Part shown: one piece after another, positions 53,128 to 63,224 of the stretch | Layout: the number at the start of each line of letters is the position of its first letter | Position numbering within the stretch: the stretch's first letter is position 1 | Origin: Shinisaurus crocodilurus | Lineage: Eukaryota > Chordata > Lepidosauria > Squamata > Shinisauridae | Direction of reading: 5' to 3' | DNA: 64,000 nucleotides | NCBI GenBank assembly: GCA_021292165.1 | Contig: CM037878.1 | Coordinates: 6,991,857-7,055,856 of the forward strand | Position numbers and translations under genes: made by a program | The notes under the pieces: model-generated | What the model saw: the letters and a program-made list of their open reading frames with translations, nothing else | Told to the model about the DNA's origin: nothing | The model's database searches: none

Positions 53128-53287
53128 TGGGGTGAGAAATATAACTTGGTCCCAAGAGGTGGGGGGGGTGCACAATGTTTATGTTGTATTTTTTGTTGTT
53201 GTATTCATTAGTAGTTGTAAGATGTGAAAAATTAAAAATTTAATAAAAAAGAAAAACAAGGGGGGAAAAGAAACATCCTGCAGTTGT
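52762..53287 (+). mobile_element. L1 LINE 3' end with perfect 19-bp target duplication
   Basis: AGAAACATCCTGCAGTTGT stands at 52,762-52,780 and 53,269-53,287. Between is the end of L1 ORF2 (frame broken; NLLTAARLMIARNWK-type sequence as at 25,060, here CTAGGAATTGGAAGG), a 3' UTR with a CA run, and an A-rich end TTTAATAAAAAAGAAAAAC. Confidence 0.93.
53090..53123. repeat. (CA)n microsatellite
   Basis: About 16 CA units in the L1 3' UTR. Confidence 0.97.
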
Positions 53288-53671
53288 TCTCTTTCTGTTC
53301 CAAAGTGCAAACTGCGATTTCTTTAAACTCATGCACCAACACTTTATCTGGGGGTGGGGGGTGGGGTCACTTTGCCATACCCCGGATTGCTCTGTCCTTC
53401 GAAGAGGCATCCTGGACTATCTCCCAAGTCCCAGCAACAAGCTTCCACCAGCCAAACATCGGGGCAAATTAACCAGCGATGTGCCTGACAAAAGGTCTGT
53501 CTGTCCGGCCGACAGCAGGAACACCACAGCAAGATCAATTCTATTCAATTTGGAGTCCTTTTGCCCCTGTTTTTTGTGACGTAAAGACATAATCTGAGCA
53601 ATTGTGAGCTATCGGTGTTGTGAATTATATTTACTGTGACACTGTGTGTGAATTTTGTTTATATAGACAAC

Positions 53672-54208
53672 TTGTAAGGCAGGAGTGCCGATGCCGAACC
53701 TCAGGCCCATAGGACAAATCTAGCCCTCCGAGGGTCCCAAATCCATCCCTTTGGGGTTCCTTAGATGGCCATGCCTGTGGCGCACGCTGGCTCAGCTTGT
53801 CTGAGCGTGGAAAGCTAAGCAGGGTCAGGCCTGGTGGTTACTTGGATGGGAGACCCCTCCTCTAGTTTCCTGCATTGAGCGGGGGGTTGGACTCGATGGC
53901 CTTGTAGGCCCCTCCCAACTCTATGATCTATGAATCTATTCCCCCTTCCTCCTGATCTCCAATTGCTCAGGGTTTTCCCAGCTTTTGTGCATTTCCCCCC
54001 AATCTGAACGTTTCAAATGCCTCTGCTAAGACTTAGTTTCTGGCAGTTTAAGCTAAAACATGCTGGTATTGGGGATATTTTTGGTCCCGCCCCTTTGCCT
54101 TTGGTCCTGCCCCTTTTGCTTCAGCTCTTCCCACCCCCACCCCCCCAGCTTTTCTGAAATTGAATTTGGCTCTCGAGTTGAAAGAGGTTTGACACCCCTG
54201 TTGTGAGG
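53672..54208. mobile_element. hAT-type transposon (CAGGNGTG ends) with nested SINE
   Basis: Element 53,680-54,200: ends CAGGAGTGCCGATGCCG and inverted GTTTGACACCCCTG; inner GTTTCTGGCAGTTTAAGC and TGAAATTGAATTTGGCTCT match 2,925-3,270. Flanks TTGTAAGG and TTGTGAGG agree at 7 of 8. Confidence 0.85.
53772..53938 (+). mobile_element. 5S-CR1 SINE, copy 5, inside a hAT element
   Basis: Head GCCTGTGGCGCACGCTGGC, AAGCTAAGCAGGGTCAGGCC, TGGATGGGAGACC; CR1-type tail to CTATGATCTATGAATCTA. Confidence 0.92.
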
Positions 54209-54280
54209 GTACAGAACATATAGCCAAGAAAGCAAAGATTTCAGGGCAGCCAAAAGGCCCCCTGCCCTGCCTGGCTGAGA

Positions 54281-54376
54281 GTCTAGAGCAGCCTTCCCCA
54301 ACTGGGTGCCCTCCAGATGTGTTGGGACTACAACACCCAGAATCCCCCAGCCAGGTTGGGGAAGGCTGCTCTAGAC
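54281..54376. mobile_element. Foldback MITE, older relative, short
   Basis: Element 54,289-54,368, CAGCCTTCCCCAACTGG and inverted CCAGGTTGGGGAAGGCTG. Flanks GTCTAGAG and CTCTAGAC agree at 6 of 8. Confidence 0.8.
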
Positions 54377-54968
54377 TAGAGAGCTGGCCCTAGTCGGAGC
54401 CGCCGGGCCAACTGTCTGACTCAGAATAAGGCAGCTTCACAGATTCCATTTTTGTTGCAGCTATTGGAAAAGTAAATAACATTGTTCATTTAAAAAATGC
54501 CATTGAGGCATTTAGCATATGATAAGAATTTCTGGAATGGCCCTTTAGGAAAGATGGTTTCTCTTCGACGCCGAAGCAAAGGCATTCCACGGAAGATCTC
54601 GTGTCCAAAGGAAGCCCAGCAAACCTGCTGTTTGGAAGGAGCTGTGCCAACCCTTCCTTGCCGTCTTTCTTCCAGACTGACTCAGGACAATGCGAGCACA
54701 TAAACAGCTATTAAATGTTCTACTGAGCACTCTAAAGAATGGCTTTGCCGTAGGAGGAACCACCTCGAGGGCTCCTCCTTGAGCGCCTTCTTCTCTGTGG
54801 CTGATCAATATTTTATTCCTATCACACTTTTGTATCACTGCGGATTCCTTCAATTTGCATTTCATTTCATTTCTGTTTATTGCAGGTAACATCTGGGTTT
54901 GTTTTTTTTTGATGAAAATAACCCTCAGAACAAAATGGCATTTCAAATTGAGGTGTGTCAAAAAGCTA
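54377..54968. other. No gene recognised
   Basis: 54,412-54,445 (CTGACTCAGAATAAGGCAGC) is a type 2 SINE scrap; the rest is unassigned. Confidence 0.5.
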
Positions 54969-54972
54969 AAAT

Positions 54973-55007
<35 letters not shown>

Positions 55008-55236
55008 TTATATTTATATCCTGCCTTTTTCCTGCAAGGAACCCAAGGTGGCTCACTTAATCCTAATCCTCCTCTTCTCCGTTTTATCCTCACAACAACC
55101 CTGTGAGGTAGGTGAGGCTGAGAGTCAGTGGCTGGGCCAAAGTCACCCAGTGAGCTTCATGGCCCAGTGGGGACTAGAACCTGCATCTCCCGAGTCTCAG
55201 CCCAACACTTTAGTCATGATGCTACACTGGCTCTCC
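54969..55236 (-). mobile_element. tRNA-SINE (type 1), full length
   Basis: (TTTA)n tail at 54,969-55,008, CCTGCAAGGAACCCAAGGTG, CCTCACCTACCTC-type body and GGGGACTAGAACCTGCATCT head, all inverted. Confidence 0.92.
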
Positions 55237-55394
55237 AGTGCAGCGTAAATTCTAGAGTAAAAAGTATAGCGTAAAAATGCTATCAATACTAAATTGTACC
55301 AGAAGCGGCCTGATCAAATCTGGATTTCTGGGTGGTCCAAGTATCCAGAGGGGGGGATCGGGGACCGGTGTCACTAGGCTGCTACTAAAGGCGG

Positions 55395-55556
55395 CATACA
55401 TGATCCTGCTCCTCTCCCTTTTATCCTCACAACAACCCTGTGAAGTAGGTGAGGCTGAGAGTCAGTGTCTGGCCCAAAGTGAGCTGAGCTTCATGGCCAA
55501 GTGGGGACTAGAACCCGGGTCCAACACTCTCACCACTACGCCACAGTGGCCCTCCA
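55395..55556 (-). mobile_element. tRNA-SINE (type 1), no 3' end
   Basis: CACAACAACCCTGTGAAGTA, GGCTGAGAGTCAGTGTCTGG and GGACTAGAACCCGGGTCCAA, inverted; it lacks the last block and tail. Confidence 0.85.
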
Positions 55557-56192
55557 CCACACCACCGGGCCGCCAACAACAGGTTCGCTCAGACACCGGG
55601 CAGACTCTGTAGCAGGCATAGCTCTGCCCTCCGAACACCTCGCTGCTGTTTCTTCCCCACCTTCTTCTACCTGAGGTGGCCGCTGCACGCTGCCTAACGA
55701 TAGGGCCGGTCCTGGAGAAGCAGCAGATCTCAGGAGCAGATGTTTGAAAGGGCATCGCTCCGTTACGGAGCCTTTGAGTGCAGGCCAAGGGGTCTCCTGT
55801 TCGACTCACTCCTCTTTCCGCCTCTGTTCCGCAGCCGGCATCCTGGTCCAAGGCTGCGATGCTTCCTTAGGATGCGGTGCATGGGCTCAGCTCCCAGCGA
55901 GGGGAAACCTTCAGCAGACGCTTCAGTTATGCTTCAGTTAAAATTCGGTGGGAGTTTTAGGAGCCACAGACAAAAAGGCCTCGGGGGAGCAGATCTGTCC
56001 CACCACAGCCTGCCACCCTTGAAATATCCTTTGGCTGATGATGCTGGTGGTGACCCAATGAGGCACCTCCAGCACACGGAGTGTGTCCGCTCGGTTCTGC
56101 CACGGCTCTGTGGTCCGCGGCATAATTTTTTCTGGGTTGAATGAAGTCACTGGCACTTACAGCCTCCTGCGGAGAGGGCGGAGCGAGGGGAG
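55557..56192. other. No gene recognised
   Basis: G+C-rich. 55,670-55,720 (CCTGAGGTGGCCGCTGC, GATAGGGCCGGTCCTGG) is a scrap of the CAGGNCCGG hAT type. Confidence 0.45.
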
Positions 56193-56345
56193 CGTTAGGC
56201 CGCAGTGTTCTCCAACCTTGGGTCCCCAGATGTTTTTGGCCTACAACTCCCAGCATGCCCCAGCCAGCGTAGCTGGCTGGGGCATGCTGGGAGTTGTAGG
56301 CCAAAAACATCTGGGGACCCAAGGTTGGAGAACACTGCGTTAGGG
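56193..56345. mobile_element. Foldback MITE family A, copy 11
   Basis: Element 56,203-56,337, a near-perfect hairpin. Flanks CGTTAGGC (56,193-56,200) and CGTTAGGG agree at 7 of 8, with two extra bases (CG) at the left junction. Confidence 0.92.
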
Positions 56346-56767
56346 TATGTATTGGACACATATCTGACCCCCCCTCCAAAACTGCGACACACACACTCTT
56401 ACAGTAAGGATACCCCGGAGCCTCCATCCATTCTTGTGTTCATGCTGTAAAAATTTCTGGGCACGTTTTCTGCTGGAGGCTTCCCTTTTGCGAGAGAGTT
56501 CCTGGTGCCCCACGGAGCAGCAAATGCGATATTGTTTTAAGCCATCTGGCAAAGCCGCCGCCGCCGCCGCAGGGGAGTGGATTTTTTTTTATTATTTTTT
56601 TTGACAACACACCACTGCGCCGCTTTAGGCAGACCAATTCCTCACTTGCGCTTCTTGGCCGCTTGTGCGGCAGTGATTGAGACATCCTCGTGAGAAAGGA
56701 GCCCTCTGGGGCTGCTGCTGCAACAAGGGAGGCAGATTTCGCTCCTGGCAGGTTTGTTTGTGTGTCA

Positions 56768-56769
<2 letters not shown>

Positions 56770-56802
<33 letters not shown>
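56770..56802. repeat. (GT)n microsatellite
   Basis: About 16 GT units. Confidence 0.97.
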
Positions 56803-57169
56803 AGAAGAGGGTGGGAAGTGACTATTGCAGAGAGAGGAAGGCGTGACCAGCATGGGAAATGCCAGAGAACCCCAGGCGCACAGACACACATTCTCCCTCT
56901 CTTTCTCGCTCTGTCTCACACACAAATCTCTCTGAACAAAGATAAGCCAGGCAGCTGAACTGTTCGGACAACACAAAGTGACATCAACAAACCACCCCCT
57001 CTCAAAACGGATCAGGAAACCCCGAGAGACCCCAGGAGAAAAAATGAGGTGAGTTGTCGGTGTTTTTTTTTTGCCATGGAAGGTTAGCAAGGGCACTCCC
57101 TGGCACCGCTGCTGCCACACTTGTCCTTTTGACATATTTGCACGGGGAGTCGGTAGTAGAAGGTTGTCT

Positions 57170-57200
57170 TTTCTTTTCTTTCTTTCTTTCTTTCTTTTTC
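57170..57200. repeat. (TTTC)n microsatellite
   Basis: About seven units. Confidence 0.9.
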
Positions 57201-57250
57201 TTTAAAAGGTTTGATTCTGACACTTGCTAGTTCTGCGGTTTCTTGACCCC

Positions 57251-57957
57251 CGCACTTTCAGAAGTGACAACGTGTGTGATGCCTTTTTTGCTTGCGTGAG
57301 GTCGTGTGTGCACCCCTTGGGAATGTTGTTTGTGTAGGTGCCCTTGCAAGAAGAGGGCCACTTTTAAACTGAAGTGTGATTATTCTGATGGTGTGGGGCG
57401 GGAAGGTATCATCAAATGTTGAAGGCGTTCCCGTTCAAAGACATGGAAATGGAAAACAAACAAACAAACAAACAAACCAAGGTCTCACTTGCAAAAGCTG
57501 CCTCCTGCTTGTAAGGTCATTGTGTAAACAGAGATTTGCATCTCTCCGCTGTTCTGTGGATATGCCAGAGGCTAGCGAGAGGGACTGAGTCAGAAAAAAG
57601 ACTGATACTTGCCCCAAGATGTGATTTGGAGTCCCCCATGTGCCTGGCACCCACTTAAATTGCAACTGAATCATAAAGGGGGAATGAAAGTTTAAAAATG
57701 GACAAAGCCACCCGTGGCAGGCAAACAGTCAACCCTAAAAATAAAATGAAAAAAAGACTCCCTATTTCCAACATCCAGCTTAAGGCATGGTCAGGCTGTA
57801 CCCCAAGTTTGTAGATTGATTCCTTTGTTACTTTTAGGATTAACAAAATTGAGGGAGAGCCTGGAAACCTGAGGACTGTCAGTCCAGCGGCAACGGCTGG
57901 ACCTTGGGGCCAAAATCAAGGGCCTCACAGCTCGCTGGGGGTACTAGGCATGATGAT
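57251..57957. other. No feature recognised
   Basis: Contains an (AAAC)n run at 57,456-57,477; otherwise unassigned. Confidence 0.45.
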
Positions 57958-57960
57958 TAC

Positions 57961-58132
57961 AGGCCTGTGGTTTAAGCTGGCTCAGCTTGTCTGAGTGTGG
58001 AAAGCTAAGCAGGGTCAAGCCTGGTTATTACTTGGATGGGAGACCCCTCCTCTAGTTTCCTGCATTGAGCAGGGGGTTGGACTCGATAGCCTTGTAGGCT
58101 CCTTCCAACTCTATAATCTATGAAATCTATGA
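57961..58132 (+). mobile_element. 5S-CR1 SINE, copy 6
   Basis: Head AGGCCTGTGGTTTAAGCTGG, AAGCTAAGCAGGGTCAAGCC, TGGATGGGAGACC; tail GCATTGAGCAGGGGGTTGGA to ATAATCTATGAAATCTATGA. Confidence 0.93.
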
Positions 58133-58435
58133 CCACCAAGAAAGGGGGGGAAGTGGTGGAGGCGGTAGCAAACAGACCCAGCTTCAGCACCTGGGCCGGC
58201 AGGTGGCTCGCCACAGCATCCTTTCTCACTTCTTATTCTTAAAAAAACATTTTATAGTCAGGGGACAACTGGATGGGCATGCCCATCGTTACAGATGCTC
58301 ATCTTATTGTTTTGAATGTCAACATATGTTATCCTTTTCTACAGCAAAAAATGGTGCTTATTCCCAAGTAAATATGTTTAACAACTGGGAAGCAGAAACA
58401 AACTCAGTTTTATTCCTATAGTTATGACAGAGCTC

Positions 58436-58694
58436 ATCATCATCAGGCAATCACTCGTGACCGAGTAAGATTGTCTTCCGGGATAAAAGGAGGGAATTCT
58501 AAAGAAGATTGTGTAGACTCTAGCGATGGGTCCGTAAGTGACTGTGGAGGCCAATTCTAGATCCACACAGCTTCCCACAGTGAGGACACAGGTCACCAGA
58601 TAGGAGATGGTCCTGTAAAGGATTCATTTGACGTGCTTTTCGCTTAGCATGTTTCTCCCTTTCACCTTGCACTCGGGCTTCTTCAAAGTCCATG
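58436..58694 (-). mobile_element. RTE-like LINE 3' end
   Basis: Third copy of the family: GATGAT end, CTCGGTCACGAGTGATTGCC motif and the finger-coding end of the ORF, 5' truncated at CTTCAAAGTCCATG. Confidence 0.88.
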
Positions 58695-59175
58695 CTAGGA
58701 TGATTTAAGTAAGTTTAAAATGTGAAACCACACAGGTTCAGAGTTTGCTTGTTTGTTTTTAAAATCAGAGTTAGCAAACAGGTTTTTTGGATTGACTCTA
58801 ACGCAGTGTTCTCCAAGCTTGGGTCCCCAGATGTTTTGGGCCTACAACTCCCAGCATGCCCCAGCGTAGCGTAGCTGGCTGGGGCATGCTGGGAGTTGTA
58901 GGCCAAAAACATCTGGGGACCCAAGCTTGGAGAACACTGCACGTATTATGAATGTAGAAGCAGTTGTAAAGCAAGAAATGGCTGCAGTGGAAAGGGGGTA
59001 GAAGAGAAATGTTAATTGTGCGTTATACAACTGAAGCAATATACACATGGCATTCTAAAGCCCCCCCCTCCCCCTCACACACACAATAAGACCAAGAAGT
59101 CCAGGGTCTGAAATGACCTAGCTGCACCACTAAGAGCTGTGTTAAGAGACTCACAAGATCTCCAGTTGCACAAAA
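58695..59175. mobile_element. Unclassified repeat Y, copy 2
   Basis: Homologous to 26,640-27,110 on both sides of its MITE (GATGATTTAAGTAAGTTTAA, TTAGCAAACAGG, AATGTAGAAGCAGTTGTAAA, CAACTGAAGCAATATACAC). Confidence 0.75.
58804..58939. mobile_element. Foldback MITE family A, copy 12, inside repeat Y
   Basis: Ends CAGTGTTCTCCAAGC; left flank CTCTAACG, right flank decayed. Same position in repeat Y as copy 7. Confidence 0.9.
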
Positions 59176-59540
59176 GTCTTCTTCAAGGGAGGGTTGCAAG
59201 CTTTGAGGTTTCACAGAAATCTTCTTTTGGGAAAGAGTCTTTTCTTTTCTGCCAGTGGAGCTGTTGGCCCAGAAGATGGCCTAGCTGGGCCTGATCCTGA
59301 TAGTGATTCCAATCCCAGGAAAAGGGCAGTGAAGGGAAGGAAGCAGAGGGCAAATGTAACCAAGGAATGATCAATGTTGAACTGTATTGTTTGGTTGGCC
59401 ATATTAATGCTGCTGGTAGGTCTATTCACACAATATTTCCGTTTGGAACTAGGATGCCCGACTTTTTATCCTGCTGAATTTCTGTCTGTTACACAGTTTA
59501 AAAGGCTCAAAGCATCTGTCCATTTAAAAAAAAAAAAAAA

Positions 59541-59738
59541 AGTGGCATCTAGGAAGCTGCCTTATCTGGAGTCAAACCCTTGGTCCATTCTAGCCCAATA
59601 TTGTTGACACTGGCAGCCATGGCTCTCTGTGGTTCCAGGCAGGATTCTTTCACAGCCTGACCTGGAGTTGCCGGGGATTGAACTTGGGACCTTCTGCATG
59701 CAAAGCAGGTGCTTTACCCACTGAGCCATGGCTCCACC
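59541..59738 (-). mobile_element. tRNA-SINE (type 2)
   Basis: On the minus strand: GAGCCATGGCTCAGTGGGTA (A box), GGTCCCAAGTTCAATCCCC (B box), then GGCAACTCCAGGTCAGGC and GATAAGGCAGCTTCCTAG, ending with an A run (here T on the other strand). A tRNA-derived SINE different from type 1. Confidence 0.85.
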
Positions 59739-59934
59739 CTGTAATTGCATGCCACCACAACATAAAAACAATTGACAATATGCTAAAACCCATCTACAAA
59801 AAAATGACAATTTAATATTGAAACATTTTCATGGAATTAGTAGATAGAGAGCATCAAGCATTCCCAAATAGATTGGCCTGTTTTTATTTAAATGGGATTC
59901 CACAAATTTTGATTGGCTTTAGTAGTATATCTTC

Positions 59935-60133
59935 CTGACTGTCAGAGCAATAAGACAATGGAACCAACTACCTAGGGAGGTGGTGGGCTCTCCCACTCTG
60001 GAGGCATTCAAGGTGCAGCTGGACGGCCATCTGTCAGGGATGCTTTGACCTGGATTCCTGCACTGAGCAGGGGGTTGGACTCAATGGCCTTGTTGTAGGC
60101 CCCTTCCAACTCTACTTTTCTATGATTCTATTA
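59935..60133 (+). mobile_element. CR1 LINE 3' end
   Basis: CTGACTGTCAGAGCAATAAG, GGTGGTGGGCTCTCCCACTC, CACTGAGCAGGGGGTTGGAC and the end TTTTCTATGATTCTAT. Confidence 0.92.
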
Positions 60134-60479
60134 TTCCCATTACTGCCCCGCCATGCTGGAGAAAGCTGGATCTGTTAAATATCTACTAGCTGTGCAGGTA
60201 TTAGTGGCAGAACCTCTCTCAGGGCAGCAGGAAGAAGGCAGCTGGCAAATCTTCAGGCTGCATGTGAATAGGATGTTCCTGAATGCTGATTTGTGCAATG
60301 GGTACTTTTCTAAAAGGATGTCCCACATAAAATCTATTTCCATCCATGCGTTGACTCCAGCTGCATCAGGTTGCTGAACATCTGTTGAGCTACTGTAATT
60401 CGGGGGCTGAACTTGAGGACATTTCCGGAAGCTTCAGCTTCGGGTGGCATTTATGCCTCACCAAAGCAGAGGAAATGCA
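60134..60479. other. No feature recognised
   Basis: Unassigned. Confidence 0.45.
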
Positions 60480-60845
60480 TCACCCCACCCAAAAGGGCAA
60501 AGGATGTGGATTTGCATAACATTTGCATATGTACATTTTATGTCTAGATGCAAATTTAAAAATAATAACTAATTAAATCGAAATAGAAGACGTCTCACCA
60601 TGGTGGTGAAGACATCTCACCATGGTGGTAAAAAGACTGACTTGGTGACCTGTCCAGTCTGCTGACCAGGTGCTCACTGTTGACGGACAACTCCAAGGCC
60701 TCTCCTTGTTCTACCTTCTTATGATTCTGACACTTGAACTATATAGTCCATCAAAGAGAGGACATCTTCAAATAGAGGACTGTCCTCTGCCGGCTCTCCA
60801 AACTAGAGGTCTGTCCTCTGTAATGCAAGACACCTGGCCACCCTA
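60480..60845. mobile_element. Unclassified repeat Z, copy 1
   Basis: GATTTGCATAACATTTGCAT, GAAGACATCTCACCATGGTG and GACACCTGGCCACCCT, in the same order as at 61,600-61,880. Probably a DNA transposon. Confidence 0.65.
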
Positions 60846-61599
60846 CTTCAGCTGGTGCCGAATTCTGCAGTTCATCTTCTGATAGGAGCATATTATTTAG
60901 ACCAGAATTCCAGCATCTACACTGATTTCAAGTTGCCTTTCAGGCTCAATTCAAGGTATTGGTTATTCTGACCTATAAAGTCCGGAACAGCCTGACCTAT
61001 AAAATTTAGAATGGGTTGGGCCCATGTACCTAAGAGGCAGCCTCGATCCAATGTACCATCATGGCCTCTAAGATCAACTGAGCATCTTATTTCTATGTTC
61101 CAAGCTAGGATCACATTCTGCAGTCATGTGTGAAGAAGAGGCATTCTGGGTGGCCCCTTCTCAATTGCAGAATTCTCCTGGAGACGACCCAAACCCTCAA
61201 CTGTCTAAGGGTTCTTTTGAACATTTCTTGCAGCAGGATTGCCAGTTCACAAGAGAATCAAACTTCCCCTTTCAGATGCAAAAAAAAAAAAGAGAACATG
61301 GGCATTTCCCTCAGGAGAGGTGCATCCAATCTGCACATCTGGGGGCCATTCAAGTCCCACAAAGGAGACGCACAAATTCCCTTTTAGATGAGATAACTTG
61401 CAATGAAAAGCAGAAGGGACAGCCATCCATACATACGTCTACTTTCCTGATGTTTCTTGGAATGGGCAAAACCACTCTAAAAGCCAAGCCGTACATTGCA
61501 GTTTTTAGTTTTATCCTGGAGATGCTTTGAATGTACCCCTAAATAAATATGACAGTTGCATAGGGTGGGCACTTGTTAATCAACAACAACAACCACCAC
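60846..61599. other. No gene recognised
   Basis: 60,945-61,080 (CAGGCTCAATTCAAGGTATT, GACCTATAAAGTCC) is L2-like; the rest is unassigned. Confidence 0.5.
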
Positions 61600-61880
61600 A
61601 ACAACAGGAAGTGCATCACCAAAAAAAGAGGACCAAGGAGGACACCAATTTGCATAACATTTGCAAGTGCTAATTTATATGTGGAGCTGCAAATTTAGGC
61701 ATACTTATTATAATTTCGATACAAATACAGTACATCTCACCATAGTGTGGAAGCAGGTGACCTTTGTGCCTGCCTGTTCAGCCTCCTGTCTAGGTGCCAA
61801 CCATCCACGGGCAACAGTTTTCATGACAGCCCTTCAAATACAGGACCCACCTTTGTAAAAGAGGACACCTGGCCACCCAG
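61600..61880. mobile_element. Unclassified repeat Z, copy 2
   Basis: CAATTTGCATAACATTTGCA, TACATCTCACCATAGTG, GACACCTGGCCACCC. Direct orientation relative to copy 1. Confidence 0.65.
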
Positions 61881-61994
61881 TCAGTTTTGTTATTGTGTAA
61901 TTTGTAAAATGGCCATTAGATTTTAACAACCCAGGTGGTTATCTTAGTGGGCTGAGAGGGAGAGAGAGAAAGAGAGAGAGATGCCAGGAAAACC

Positions 61995-62143
61995 AGATAT
62001 GCCAGCCTTCTCCATCCTGGTACCCTCCCGATGCGTTAGATTACAACTCCCGTCATCGCCAGCCAGGCTATCTGGCTGGGGGTGGTGGGAGTTGTAGTCC
62101 AACACATCTGGAGAGTGTCAGGTTGGGGAAGGCTGAGTTATGC
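61995..62143. mobile_element. Foldback MITE, older relative
   Basis: Element 62,003-62,135, CAGCCTTCTCCATCCTGG and inverted CAGGTTGGGGAAGGCTG. Flanks AGATATGC and AGTTATGC agree at 7 of 8. Confidence 0.88.
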
Positions 62144-62507
62144 TATTGGTAGCAGTAAGACTGCAACTAAAGGGAAAAGTTTGGTTGTATATTTCCTCTT
62201 GATGGTTGCCTCTGGCGAAGTTGTCCTGAGAAAACCAATATACAGCCAGATTCGACCTCAAGTTATGGGCCTGAGGCTCATCTTGCATTAGCAGGTTGTC
62301 TCATGATGTGGTAGATCAATAAATTACCCCCGTGCAATATCCTTACCCTAGAGATGAGAGAGAGGTTGACATGTGAAGTCTGAGATGGTCTCCAGTAGAT
62401 GATCTTGCTGTGGTTCGGGCAACGTACGATCAATAATATATCAGTTCTTCCATTGTGTATGTAGGTTTATAATATTACTGAGTTTATATTGAGCGGTTTT
62501 GTAAACA

Positions 62508-62658
62508 CTTTACACCAGTGTTTCTCAACCTTGGGTCCCCAGATGTTTTTGGCCTACAACTCCCAGCATGCCCCAGCCAGCATAGCTGGCTGGGGCATGC
62601 TGGGAGTTGTAGGCCAAAAACATCTGGGGACCCAAGGTTGAGAAACACTGCTTTACAC
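62508..62658. mobile_element. Foldback MITE family A, copy 13
   Basis: Element 62,516-62,650, nearly perfect hairpin with ends CAGTGTTTCTCAACC. Perfect duplication CTTTACAC. Confidence 0.95.
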
Positions 62659-62663
62659 TAATG

Positions 62664-62735
62664 CAGTCTTCTTCACCCTGGCTCCCTCCAGATGCGTTGG
62701 GCTACAACTTCCATAACCTGGCAACCCCCATAATC
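62664..62735. mobile_element. Foldback MITE, older relative, half copy
   Basis: GCAGTCTTCTTCACCCTGG, CAGATGCGTTGGGCTACAAC; right arm missing. Confidence 0.55.
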
Positions 62736-62954
62736 AGGCAACCCCCTTTTACTATCTGAGAAGTTTAGAAGAGAATACTAGAATAGAAATAACATTTATG
62801 TGTTTAATAGATTGGTGTACTATAATACAAATGTCATATGTATTAAATGTTATCATAGAATCATAGAATGTGCTAGAAAAAAATATGCATGGGGATAACA
62901 GGTCACTGCATTATTATACTGGGGCAGGCTGTGGGGCTTGAATTTTTAGAAGGC

Positions 62955-63056
62955 TTTTATTTATTTATTAACCATATTTATACCCCGCCTTTTTTTCTGC
63001 AAGGAACCCAAGGCGGCTTACATAATCCTCCTCCTTTCCATTAATGTTAATGTTTT
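62955..63056 (-). mobile_element. tRNA-SINE (type 1), 3' end only
   Basis: TATTTATTTATT tail, TATACCCCGCC, GCAAGGAACCCAAGGCGGCT, then CATAATCCTCC, inverted. Confidence 0.8.
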
Positions 63057-63114
63057 CTCCATTATGTTGTAGCTTTTGAGATGGGTATGGAAAGAAAGAA
63101 AGAGAAAGAAGGAA

Positions 63115-63138
63115 AGAGAGAGAGAGAGAGAGAGGAAG
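63115..63138. repeat. (GA)n microsatellite
   Basis: GA-rich run with AAAG units before it. Confidence 0.85.
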
Positions 63139-63224
63139 GACACAACAAGCCATCCTGGGTGACAAGCCACAGTGTCGTGTCGTGCAAACCTGGACTGATT
63201 CTCACAGGGTGGTTTATTTGAGGG

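Larger units (their letters stand above)
56500..57250. other. CpG-containing G+C-rich stretch, no gene shown
   Basis: Holds (CCG)n at 56,551-56,568, a GT run and at 57,046-57,056 ATGAGGTGAGTTG, a strong donor-like site after an open purine-rich stretch. It could be the first exon of an unseen gene, but there is no coding similarity. Confidence 0.2.

Noticed and set aside
56440..57135. 231-codon minus-strand frame
   Set aside because: It is built over a GT/CA repeat and G+C-rich sequence, with no recognisable domain.
57961..58050. A functional 5S rRNA gene
   Set aside because: The 3' third of 5S is missing, the 5' end is altered and a CR1 tail follows; it is a SINE head.
59690..59738. A tRNA gene on the minus strand
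   Set aside because: Has A and B box resemblance but no cloverleaf acceptor pairing is evident, and a SINE body follows.
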